In this document: piece by piece, positions 1 through 6,252 of the stretch
Layout: every line of letters begins with the position of its first letter
Numbering within the stretch: position 1 is the first letter of the stretch
Origin: Spirochaetales bacterium
Lineage (GTDB): Bacteria; Spirochaetota; Spirochaetia; ARS1246
DNA: 6,552 nt
Reading direction: 5' to 3'
Assembly (NCBI GenBank): GCA_018644745.1
Contig: JABGPX010000294.1
Span: forward strand, 1 to 6,552
Translations under genes and position numbers: made by a program
Notes under the pieces: generated by a model
Databases searched by the model: none
The model's input: only the letters and a program-made list of their open reading frames with translations
What the model was told of the DNA's origin: nothing

Positions 1-2
1 CG

Positions 3-47
3 TCCTTCTACGAAGGATCCGCGATAACTATGTCTTTTTTCTATCGC
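3..47 (-). other. Two small stem-loops downstream of the fucosidase
   Basis: The 80-bp tail after the fucosidase stop holds two inverted repeats. GCGATA at 21-26 pairs with TATCGC at 42-47 across a 15-nt loop, and TCCTTC at 3-8 pairs with GAAGGA at 12-17 across TAC. In the fucosidase transcript these would lie about 35-80 nt past the stop codon. Neither is followed by a U-run on the minus strand, so a classical intrinsic terminator is not supported. They could protect the 3' end or be chance. No coding sequence is seen in 1-80. Confidence 0.25.
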
Positions 48-80
48 TGTAAATAAATCCATAATTCACCTTTGCGCTTT

Positions 81-1838
81 CTACAACTGCCTTCGCAACT
101 GCCTTCGCAACTCTATAAAACTCACCTGAATTCCATTTGCCGCCTTTTTTGGGAACAGACTGACAGACATTTCCACGGTGTAAGTTCCGGGCTCAGAAAA
201 GGAGACTGTGCCTAACCCTGAAAGTGCTTCTTTCAAATGCTTAGTCCTCGGCACCTCGTGATCTGAATCTTTCCGAATCTTGCGTTTGATAGTCTTGTAC
301 GGCGCGATACCTTTTTTTTCGCTACCCCTGCCGAAAGCCAATTCCACGGTGTGCCCGCCTACCCACTCACGGGGTCTCAGCACCGCCGCCGTAGAAAGAG
401 TCGCGGCAAACTCGCCGGGTTCTGAAACTTTGAATTCCCAGGAGAGACTGCTGCCGGTATTTCTCCATCCGACTGCAATACCCGACCGGTCGATCAGCAT
501 CTCCGTGTCTTTTTTAGCGGGTTTCATCACGGCCATGTGAGCGGGAAGCAGTATCAAACCTCCGGGCTGCTGGGTTATCGACTGATCAACTTTCGGATCA
601 CCATCTAACTCGAGAACGACTACCGAAACAAACTTATCCGTCTTCTTCCCAAATGAGCCAATCTGCAGACTGTGCTCTTTGAGCTTACCGTCGTAGGTCT
701 GAGTAACATCGAGTTTTCGCTTTTTATCGGCCAGGGGATAAGCTTTGAAAACCGCTGTTTTTAATCCTTTCAATAAGAAGGAACCTTTGGGCCAATCATA
801 TAAATGAAGGTACATTTTCCCCGGCTTGCAGGTAATCCTGCCCCACTTGAACTCATAGGGATATGGACTAGGATTGGTTCGGTAGATAGCGTCACCATTG
901 ACCTTCATCCAGGCGCCAATCTCTTTTAAGCGCTTGACGCTTGCCGGCGGGATAACACCTTTATCAGTGGGGCCGACGTTGAGCAGATAATTAACGCCTT
1001 TGCTGGCTAAATCAACAAGCAGGATGAGCAGTTCTTTTGTGGATTTCCAGTTCTTATCATTCTTCTTGAATCCCCAGGTATCATTCAGGGTTGCCGGAGT
1101 TTCCCAATAGCCTTTTACCCTTCCGGCGGGAATCATGTTATCGCCCATACTGCCGTAATCGCCGACATCATGGCCGACTCTTCCGCTTACCAGACAATCC
1201 GGCTGAATCTTGTGCACATACCGCTTGAGATCCTGGCTTTGTTTCTTTGTGATTATTCCAGGAGTATCAAACCAGATGAGTCCGATAGGACCATACTGGG
1301 TAAGTAGCTCTTCGAGTTGAGGTTTTACTTTATTCTCAAGATATCTTGCGAATGCTTTGTCAGAAAGAGGACCGAAATCCCAGGTGTTTCCCCTTCCGCC
1401 TGGTTCGTGCCAGTCCTGATCTTGAGAATAATAGAAGCAAAGTTTTATACCCGCGCTTTTACACGCTTTCGCCAGATCCTTCATCGGATCTTTCGAATAT
1501 GGTGTCGCGTCCACAATGTTATAATCACTTACCTTTGATTTAAACAGGGCAAATCCGTCGTGATGTTTGGCGGTAATAACCAGGTATTTCATCCCGGCTT
1601 CTTTCGCTAGGCCGACCCACTCCTTCGCATCGAATTTAACCGGGTTGAACTTCGGAGCGAGCTGTTCATATTGATCTACGGGTATCTGGGCGCGGTACAT
1701 AATCCACTCGCCAATTCCGGGTATTTCTTCGCCTTTCCAAACCCCCGCGGGAACGGCGTAAAGTCCCCAATGAATAAACATCCCGAACCGGACCTCCTCC
1801 CACCAGGATATCCGCTCTTTCAAATTTGCCGCTGCCAT
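81..1838 (-). CDS. GH29 alpha-L-fucosidase, apparently cytoplasmic
   Basis: This 585-residue protein is predicted to hydrolyse terminal alpha-L-fucose from glycans by a retaining mechanism. The catalytic barrel spans about residues 5-320. The motifs in order are FIHWG (H24), GEW (E44, W45), KHHDGF (H92, H93), FYYSQ (Y136/Y137), IWFD (W189, nucleophile D191), SGR (R220), YWET (E246, probable acid/base) and the family hallmark NVGPTDKGVIP (287-297). From memory these correspond to the active-site residues of the Thermotoga maritima enzyme, so it should be active. Residues about 320-415 fit the usual C-terminal beta-sandwich. Residues about 425-580 form a further beta-rich region (GWRNTGSSLSWEFKVSEPGE) resembling the carbohydrate-binding-like domain of long GH29 proteins. 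The ATG at 1838 was chosen because GAGGT lies 4 nt upstream and the family N-terminus begins there; the frame is open 38 codons further up. No signal peptide is visible, unlike many secreted GH29 enzymes. The C-terminus ends in a tandem RRQL. Confidence 0.95.
   Translation of the reverse strand: MAAANLKERISWWEEVRFGMFIHWGLYAVPAGVWKGEEIPGIGEWIMYRAQIPVDQYEQLAPKFNPVKFDAKEWVGLAKEAGMKYLVITAKHHDGFALFKSKVSDYNIVDATPYSKDPMKDLAKACKSAGIKLCFYYSQDQDWHEPGGRGNTWDFGPLSDKAFARYLENKVKPQLEELLTQYGPIGLIWFDTPGIITKKQSQDLKRYVHKIQPDCLVSGRVGHDVGDYGSMGDNMIPAGRVKGYWETPATLNDTWGFKKNDKNWKSTKELLILLVDLASKGVNYLLNVGPTDKGVIPPASVKRLKEIGAWMKVNGDAIYRTNPSPYPYEFKWGRITCKPGKMYLHLYDWPKGSFLLKGLKTAVFKAYPLADKKRKLDVTQTYDGKLKEHSLQIGSFGKKTDKFVSVVVLELDGDPKVDQSITQQPGGLILLPAHMAVMKPAKKDTEMLIDRSGIAVGWRNTGSSLSWEFKVSEPGEFAATLSTAAVLRPREWVGGHTVELAFGRGSEKKGIAPYKTIKRKIRKDSDHEVPRTKHLKEALSGLGTVSFSEPGTYTVEMSVSLFPKKAANGIQVSFIELRRQLRRQL
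84..112 (-). repeat. 12-bp tandem repeat at the fucosidase C-terminus
   Basis: CAACTGCCTTCG occurs at 84-95 and 96-107, followed by a partial unit CAACT at 108-112. It is in frame in the fucosidase and encodes RRQL twice as the last eight residues, directly before the TAG at 81-83. The unit is 12 bp, so copy-number change would add or remove four residues without a frameshift. It looks like a slippage duplication at the end of the last beta-strand. Confidence 0.8.
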
Positions 1839-1842
1839 AATT

Positions 1843-1847
1843 ACCTC
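1843..1847 (-). promoter_or_regulatory. Ribosome binding site of the fucosidase gene
   Basis: On the minus strand GAGGT lies 4 nt before the ATG at 1838. It selects this start over the upstream in-frame start at 1952, which would add 38 residues unlike any GH29 N-terminus and would run through the repeat element. Confidence 0.75.
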
Positions 1848-1867
1848 ACTACTGTATCGATTGCAGA

Positions 1868-1942
1868 GCATATCGAAAAACCCACATTCTGTGCGTCTGA
1901 CTGATTGCATACCCGTATAAAATCGTGGTTTTTCGCATATGC
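1868..1942 (+). repeat. Palindromic intergenic element, copy 1 (full)
   Basis: A 75-bp element with long imperfect terminal inverted repeats. The left arm GCATATCGAAAAACCCACAT starts at 1868. The right arm, reverse complemented, starts GCATATGCGAAAAACCACG from 1942. The arms differ by an extra C in the right arm and a C bulge in the left. The left 21 nt match copy 2 except for one T/C change, and TATAAAATCG (1916-1925) is also shared with copy 2. It begins about 30 nt upstream of the fucosidase start codon, so it may be in that gene's 5' leader. The middle of the element is poorly conserved. It contains no ORF of its own and no clear target-site duplication. Confidence 0.8.
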
Positions 1943-1960
1943 GGGATGTCAAAGTAGCAG

Positions 1961-1988
1961 TTTATAGAGATGCCCTACATAGAGAAAA
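1961..1988 (-). promoter_or_regulatory. Weak candidate promoter for the fucosidase gene
   Basis: On the minus strand, TATAAA (1966-1961) is a good -10 box, with TTTTCT (1988-1983) 16 bp upstream as a poor -35 (3 of 6). If it is used, transcription would start near 1954 and the leader would contain repeat copy 1 as a hairpin ahead of the ribosome binding site. No better promoter was found between 1839 and 2010 on this strand. Confidence 0.25.
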
Positions 1989-2003
1989 CATCTTCTTCTC
2001 TGC

Positions 2004-2017
2004 TTGGTCAAGACCAA
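2004..2017. promoter_or_regulatory. 14-bp dyad TTGGTCAAGACCAA in the divergent region
   Basis: This is a perfect inverted repeat with 6-bp arms and a 2-bp centre. It lies 16 bp upstream of the -35 of the marR promoter and also upstream of the candidate fucosidase promoter. That position would suit a transcription-factor site serving either gene. A second inverted repeat, AGAGAA (1981-1986) with TTCTCT (1996-2001), sits just left of it. Neither resembles the TTCGGTACCGAA array, so a different regulator would be implied. No protein can be named. Confidence 0.35.
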
Positions 2018-2032
2018 TAAAGGATTTTCGGC

Positions 2033-2061
2033 TTGCGGCATTTTATACAACCTGATATTAT
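2033..2061 (+). promoter_or_regulatory. Sigma70-like promoter of the marR-exporter operon
   Basis: TTGCGG at 2033-2038 (3 of 6 to TTGACA) and TATTAT at 2056-2061 (5 of 6 to TATAAT) are separated by exactly 17 bp. The predicted start point, near 2068, falls inside the first operator dyad. This leaves a leader of about 55 nt before the ATG at 2123. Confidence 0.6.
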
Positions 2062-2103
2062 TTCGGTACCGAAATATTCGGTAGCGAATATTTCGACACC
2101 AAA
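2059..2103. promoter_or_regulatory. Tandem operator array with 15-bp period, likely MarR site
   Basis: TATTTCGGTACCGAAATA at 2059-2076 is a perfect 18-bp palindrome. It overlaps a 26-bp palindrome at 2070-2095 that is perfect apart from one mismatched pair (2081/2084). The shared core is TTCGGTACCGAA at 2062-2073, TTCGGTAGCGAA at 2077-2088 and a degenerate third copy TTCGACACCAAA (9 of 12) at 2092-2103. The copies are spaced 15 bp apart. The array covers the end of the -10 box and the start point, so bound protein would block RNA polymerase. The adjacent MarR-family gene is the obvious binder, since such regulators usually bind palindromes of this size in their own promoters. The binding itself is inferred. 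Confidence 0.75.
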
Positions 2104-2122
2104 TCATTTTTTCGGGATAAAA

Positions 2123-2560
2123 ATGAACAAAACAAAAACCGAATTGTATGGAAAGGCTATAACATCGATTCTTACTATGAATCGTGCTTTAAGACAGTAC
2201 GCAAAAACTGTGCATGCCGAAGAGATAAATGGACGCCAGCTTGCTGCCATGAGATTTCTTTCAGAGTCCGGCGAATGCACTGCCGGCGATGTCGCGCGGG
2301 GGCTTTTTATCAGCGAGAGCGGCATGTCTGAACAGCTTGGAAAGCTGAAGAAAAAAGGCCTCATAACCAAATCCCGCAGCGAGACCGATAACCGGGTGGT
2401 AACCGTCGATCTCACCACCGAGGGAAAATCCCTTGTCGAGCGCATGCCGGAAGGCGGAATCCTTCTGCTGCGCCGACGACTGAAAGGCATTCCAACAAAA
2501 GAACTGGAAGCTATCTATAACACAATAGAGAAAATCAACACCTTGATGGAAACAGAATGA
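2123..2560 (+). CDS. MarR-family winged-helix transcriptional regulator
   Basis: This 145-residue protein has the normal MarR length and is predicted to be a dimeric DNA-binding repressor. N-terminal helices for dimerisation (about 1-45) are followed by the winged helix. The first DNA-binding helix is around TAGDVARGL (53-61) and the recognition helix is SESGMSEQLGKLKKKGL (64-80). The wing has the typical D89/R91 and LTTEGKSL (97-104) pattern. A C-terminal dimer helix follows (about 125-142). The ATG at 2123 was preferred over an in-frame TTG at 2033. The TTG lies in the -35 box and would put the operators inside the coding region. The ribosome site is weak (GGGA at 2114-2117). The gene is first in an apparent operon with the two ABC subunits, so it probably represses the exporter and itself. 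The ligand cannot be predicted. Confidence 0.9.
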   Translation: MNKTKTELYGKAITSILTMNRALRQYAKTVHAEEINGRQLAAMRFLSESGECTAGDVARGLFISESGMSEQLGKLKKKGLITKSRSETDNRVVTVDLTTEGKSLVERMPEGGILLLRRRLKGIPTKELEAIYNTIEKINTLMETE

Positions 2561-2562
2561 GC

Positions 2563-2636
2563 GCACATCGAAAAACCCACATTATTTTCCGCCGACAGAA
2601 TGGTCTCTATATAAAATCGGGGTTTTTCGTATGTGC
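2563..2636 (+). repeat. Palindromic intergenic element, copy 2 (full)
   Basis: A 74-bp element in the same orientation as copy 1. The left arm GCACATCGAAAAACCCACAT starts 2 nt after the marR stop codon. The right arm, reverse complemented, is GCACATACGAAAAACCCC ending at 2636. The right arm again has one extra base next to the CG (T here, C in copy 1). TATAAAATCG is at 2610-2619. The outer stem reads GCACAT/ATGTGC here and GCATAT/ATATGC in copy 1, so one pair has changed on both sides. In the operon transcript it would fold into a hairpin of about 18 bp with A5CCC facing GGGT5, ending about 30 nt before the first ABC gene. It might attenuate or process the message. Confidence 0.8.
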
Positions 2637-2660
2637 CGCGGGTCAATATAGCAATGAATA

Positions 2661-2664
2661 GAGG
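2661..2664 (+). promoter_or_regulatory. Ribosome binding site of the first ABC subunit
   Basis: GAGG lies 4 nt before the ATG at 2669. This supports that start over the GTG at 2633, which is inside repeat copy 2, and over the ATG at 2654, which has only a weak upstream GGG. Confidence 0.6.
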
Positions 2665-2668
2665 TTCC

Positions 2669-4450
2669 ATGAAGGAGAAAAAGAAGAATTATATAACCCG
2701 AAGTCTGGCCTGTTTGCGGCCGTATTGGCATCTTGTTGCGGCATCCTACGCTGTTATTCTACTCTCCAATGCGGCGAATATCGCAATTCCGAGAGTAATC
2801 CGCAACATCATCGACAACGGTATTCGCGCGGGTGTCAGGGATGAAATCGTCATCGGTGCGGTAGTGATGCTAACGCTTGCGCTCGGTAGAGGGCTCTGTA
2901 CCTTTCTTTCGGGTTTCTGGACTGAATCGGCATCACAGGGCGTAGCCTATGACATCCGAAACCGTTTTCATGAGAAGCTCCAATCGCTGTCCTTTAATTT
3001 TCATGATGAGTCAGAAACCGGACAGCTGCTCTCGCGCAGTGTGGGAGATGTGGACCGTGTCCGGTTTCTCACAGGAAGAGCAATTCTTCATCTGGTGCAG
3101 ATCAGCACCCTTATCATCGGCGTGACAATATCCATGCTTTTGCTCAACGCCCGTCTGGCAATGATTACGTTTCTCTTTGTCCCCGTACTCGCTTTCAGCG
3201 CATGGAGGTTCGGAAAAATACTCAGACCTCTATCGCTTAAGATCCGCCAACGGGAGGCGGCGCTTACATCAAAATTGGAGCAGAATCTTCGAGGTGCACG
3301 CATCGTAAAGGCATTCGCAAGGGAAGAAACTGAAAACCGGAGCTTTCGTGAATTCAACGGGAATCTTCTGCGCCCGCAGCTCCATTCCGCAAGGCTTCGT
3401 TCATTTTTCCTGCCTTTCACCCAGTTTATCGCCCAAGTGGGAATTCTGATAATCCTTATCTACGGCGGCAGGCTGGTCATCGACGGCGAGCTCAGCCTCG
3501 GCGAGCTGGTAGCATTTTCCACCTATGTTACCGAACTTCTGGGCCCGGTTCGCCGGTTCGGCTGGATACTCACCTCGATTACCCAGGCGTCGGCATCCGC
3601 CGAAAGAATTTTCGAAATACTCGACTTAAAATCGGAGGTAGAGGAAGCACCTGGCGCGGAAGATCTCGGGCAGATAACCGGGAGCATTTCCTTCGATGAT
3701 GTGAGTTTCTCTTATTCAAAAAGCAGAAAGATTCTTGATTCGATATCCTTCAGTATAGATCCGGGAGAGCGGGTCGCACTTCTGGGCGGAACAGGTTCAG
3801 GAAAATCATCAATAATAAATCTTATCCCCCGCTTCTACGATCCTCAAAACGGTAGTATAAAAATCGATAACAGGGATTTGCGGGAAGTCACTCTCAAATC
3901 GATTCGTGATCACATCGGAACGGTTCTTCAGGATACGACGCTTTTTGCGGCGACGGTAAAAGAAAATATCGCCTTTGGACGTCCTGACGCAGCGATGGAA
4001 GACATCATCAGCGCGGCAAAAGCCGCACGGGCTGATGAGTTTATAGAGAATCTAACAGATAAATATGACACATATGTCGGGGAACGCGGAGTTACCTTGT
4101 CTGGCGGACAAAAACAGCGGCTGTCTATCGCAAGAGCAATTTTAAAGGACCCGGAAATTCTTATTCTCGATGACGCGACTTCAAGTGTAGATACCGAAAC
4201 CGAGCATTTAATACAGGAAGCTCTCGAGGAACTCATGAAAGGAAAGACATCCATAATAATCGCCCAGCGGCTCAGTACGGTGAGAGAGGCGGACAAGGTT
4301 CTTGTCATGGAAAACGGTCGCATAGCCGCGGTCGGAATCAGGAACGACGGTGAGAGCCCGCATGATCAGCTCATGCGAACCAGCGGTGTATATGCGGATA
4401 TCTTCAGCCGGCAGCTTAGGCCGAAAAACCAAGAGGAGGTACAGGGATGA
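2669..4450 (+). CDS. ABC exporter half-transporter with degenerate catalytic residues (subunit 1)
   Basis: This 593-residue subunit has one membrane domain and one ATPase domain, the usual length for such exporters. About six membrane segments lie near 22-44, 60-82, 139-160, 162-181, 249-270 and 276-300. In the ATPase domain, Y349 is the A-loop, GGTGSGKS (373-380) Walker A, Q421 the Q-loop, YVGERG (about 469-474) the exporter x-loop and LSGGQ (477-481) a perfect signature. Walker B is followed by D502 where the catalytic Glu is normal (LILDDATSSVD). The switch residue is Q533 (IIIAQRLST) instead of His. Both changes are known from the degenerate-site subunit of heterodimeric exporters such as TM287. 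The protein should therefore pair with the product of the next gene and supply its signature motif to the active site. The substrate is unknown, but MarR control suggests a drug or toxic metabolite. The stop overlaps the next start. Confidence 0.93.
   Translation: MKEKKKNYITRSLACLRPYWHLVAASYAVILLSNAANIAIPRVIRNIIDNGIRAGVRDEIVIGAVVMLTLALGRGLCTFLSGFWTESASQGVAYDIRNRFHEKLQSLSFNFHDESETGQLLSRSVGDVDRVRFLTGRAILHLVQISTLIIGVTISMLLLNARLAMITFLFVPVLAFSAWRFGKILRPLSLKIRQREAALTSKLEQNLRGARIVKAFAREETENRSFREFNGNLLRPQLHSARLRSFFLPFTQFIAQVGILIILIYGGRLVIDGELSLGELVAFSTYVTELLGPVRRFGWILTSITQASASAERIFEILDLKSEVEEAPGAEDLGQITGSISFDDVSFSYSKSRKILDSISFSIDPGERVALLGGTGSGKSSIINLIPRFYDPQNGSIKIDNRDLREVTLKSIRDHIGTVLQDTTLFAATVKENIAFGRPDAAMEDIISAAKAARADEFIENLTDKYDTYVGERGVTLSGGQKQRLSIARAILKDPEILILDDATSSVDTETEHLIQEALEELMKGKTSIIIAQRLSTVREADKVLVMENGRIAAVGIRNDGESPHDQLMRTSGVYADIFSRQLRPKNQEEVQG
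4434..4440 (+). promoter_or_regulatory. Strong ribosome binding site of the second ABC subunit
   Basis: AGGAGGT lies within the last codons of the first ABC gene, 6 nt before the ATG at 4447. It is the strongest Shine-Dalgarno sequence in the window. It fixes the ATGA overlap start and suggests efficient, coupled translation of the two subunits. Confidence 0.85.
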
Positions 4451-6246
4451 TCGGCGGACACGGCGGACCGGGAGGGCTTCTCCACTCTTTCGGCGATCAT
4501 GAAAGCACCGAGATAAAGGGCAAAGTCCTCGCCCGGCTCATGAAGTTCGTGCTTCCTCACTGGCGCAAACTGCTCGTGGCGTTCTTTCTTATGCTCTTGA
4601 CTACTGCCGCGGGCCTGCTTATTCCATACCTGACCCGGATCATCATCGATGATCACATTACAAACAAGGATTGGAAAGGCCTCGTGAATACGGGTATCTT
4701 TCTGGGCGTGGCGATGATTCTTGCCTATATATCCTCTTCCGCTCAGGGCTACCTGCTCTCTATCATCGGTCAAAAGGTACTTTTTTCCCTCAGGAACCGG
4801 CTTTTCGACCATCTACAGCGGCTCTCAGTGGCGTACCACGACAATCATATAACAGGAGTTACTGTCTCCCGCGTTATCAATGATGTGGCCGTCATCAACA
4901 ATCTGCTCAGCGAGGGGCTCATCACCCTTATTGGCGACAGTATACTGCTCATAGGCACAATCGTAGTGATGTTGCTTATGGACGTCCGGCTGGCGCTGAT
5001 TACTTTCACGATAATCCCCGTCATGATTCTCGCCACGGTTATATTCGGAAAAAAGGCCAGAGTCGCGTTTCGTGATACCCGTGAAAAGGTAGCCACCCTT
5101 GTCGGCAATCTGGCGGAAAATATCGGGGGAATGAAAGTTATTCAATCTTATGCCCAGGAAGGCTCGAGTCAGGACCGCTTCGAAGAGAATAACCGGAAAA
5201 ACAGAAACGCTCATGTTCGGGCTATGTCGCTCTCCTTTGTTTTCATGCCCGCTATCAATGTTCTCGGCATTATTTCCAGCGCTATAGTATTGCTCGCCGG
5301 CGGAATTATGGCCTCCAAAGGAATGGTGACAATCGGGATTATCGTCGCTTTTATGAGCTATGTCAGCCGATTCTTTATTCCGATCCGTGAGCTCAGCCAG
5401 CTCTTCACCACGCTTCAATCCGCGACAGCGGGGGGCGAACGGGTGCTCGGAATATTAGACATGGTTCCGGCGGTTGTGGACAAACCAAATGCCAAGGTCC
5501 TGGAGAAGGTTAAAGGCAAAATTAATTTTGACAATGTTCATTTCTCTTACAAGAACAACATCGAAGTGCTTCACGATATCAACTTCGATATTGAACAGGG
5601 AGAAACTATCGCTATAGTCGGCCCGACGGGGGCAGGAAAAACATCAATCATAAATTTGGTCTGCCGTTTTTATGACGCCAGCAAAGGCTCGGTTCTCATA
5701 GATGGAAATAACATCAAGGATATAGGAATCGAAAGTCTGCACCGCCATATGGGATTTGTCTCGCAGGATCCATTTCTCTTCTCGGGCACCATCGCTGAAA
5801 ACATCTGTTACGGAGCTGACAGCGCGAATAAAGAAGACATGATCAGGGCCGCAGGTCACGCTGAGGCGGATTCATTTATCAACAATTTACCGGACGCATA
5901 TGAAACAAAGATTCTCGAAGGCGGGGTAAATGTCTCAATGGGGCAGCGACAGCTTATTGGTATCGCCAGGGCCATACTCGTGGATCCGGCAATTCTTATC
6001 ATGGATGAAGCCACCTCGAGCGTTGATACAGTAACGGAGGCTCTTATTCAAAAGGCCCTCGATTACCTGCTGTCTGACAGAACCGCAATTGTAATCGCCC
6101 ACCGTCTTACGACAATTCAAGGAGCTGATAGAATCTATGTTCTTGATGACGGCCGGATTATTGAACAAGGGACCCATGGCCAGCTGATAAAGTCACAGGG
6201 TGTTTATCGAAACCTCTACGAAAAGCAGTTTATCTTGCAGAAATAA
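4447..6246 (+). CDS. ABC exporter half-transporter with intact catalytic residues and degenerate signature (subunit 2)
   Basis: This 599-residue membrane-ATPase subunit is the partner of the preceding gene, sharing an ATGA overlap. The N-terminus is glycine-rich (GGHGGPGG). About six membrane segments lie near 40-62, 81-103, 158-180, 182-202, 266-287 and 293-316. In the ATPase domain, Y368 is the A-loop, GPTGAGKT (392-399) Walker A, Q440 the Q-loop, ILIMDE (516-521) Walker B with catalytic E521, and H552 the switch His. The signature is VSMGQ (496-500) instead of LSGGQ, and the x-loop region reads KILEGG rather than the usual VGERG. The intact Glu and His complement the D502/Q533 of subunit 1. 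The consensus ATP site thus forms from this Walker A/B with the partner's LSGGQ, and the degenerate site from the reverse pairing. It probably exports hydrophobic compounds across the inner membrane; lipid substrates are also possible. Confidence 0.94.
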   Translation: MIGGHGGPGGLLHSFGDHESTEIKGKVLARLMKFVLPHWRKLLVAFFLMLLTTAAGLLIPYLTRIIIDDHITNKDWKGLVNTGIFLGVAMILAYISSSAQGYLLSIIGQKVLFSLRNRLFDHLQRLSVAYHDNHITGVTVSRVINDVAVINNLLSEGLITLIGDSILLIGTIVVMLLMDVRLALITFTIIPVMILATVIFGKKARVAFRDTREKVATLVGNLAENIGGMKVIQSYAQEGSSQDRFEENNRKNRNAHVRAMSLSFVFMPAINVLGIISSAIVLLAGGIMASKGMVTIGIIVAFMSYVSRFFIPIRELSQLFTTLQSATAGGERVLGILDMVPAVVDKPNAKVLEKVKGKINFDNVHFSYKNNIEVLHDINFDIEQGETIAIVGPTGAGKTSIINLVCRFYDASKGSVLIDGNNIKDIGIESLHRHMGFVSQDPFLFSGTIAENICYGADSANKEDMIRAAGHAEADSFINNLPDAYETKILEGGVNVSMGQRQLIGIARAILVDPAILIMDEATSSVDTVTEALIQKALDYLLSDRTAIVIAHRLTTIQGADRIYVLDDGRIIEQGTHGQLIKSQGVYRNLYEKQFILQK

Positions 6247-6252
6247 CGGCCG

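Noticed and set aside
1868..1942. Riboswitch in the fucosidase leader
   Set aside because: The same sequence recurs in unrelated positions as a repeat, and the loop region is not conserved, which argues against a ligand-binding aptamer.
1839..1952. N-terminal extension of the fucosidase to a start at 1952
   Set aside because: It runs through repeat copy 1, has no family-like or signal sequence, and the internal ATG at 1838 has a GAGGT site at proper distance.
2033..2122. TTG start for the MarR protein at 2033
   Set aside because: The TTG is part of the predicted -35 box, and the extension would translate the operator array; the ATG at 2123 gives a normal MarR length.
2104..2490. 128-codon minus-strand frame opposite the MarR gene
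   Set aside because: The product is rich in Ser and Arg, as expected of an antisense reading, and the plus strand encodes a clear MarR protein.
1868..2636. CRISPR array formed by the repeated GAAAAACCC segments
   Set aside because: There are only two full copies about 700 bp apart with a gene between them, and the units are palindromic elements without regular spacers.
2633..2668. GTG start for ABC subunit 1 at 2633
   Set aside because: It lies inside the right arm of repeat copy 2; the ATG at 2669 has GAGG upstream and a normal exporter N-terminus.
4366..4812. 148-codon minus-strand frame across the ABC gene junction
   Set aside because: It is antisense to two well-supported genes and shows no family resemblance.
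4825..5418. 197-codon open frame on the minus strand inside ABC subunit 2
   Set aside because: It is antisense to a conserved coding region, with no recognisable domain and a low-complexity polar composition. It is a shadow frame.
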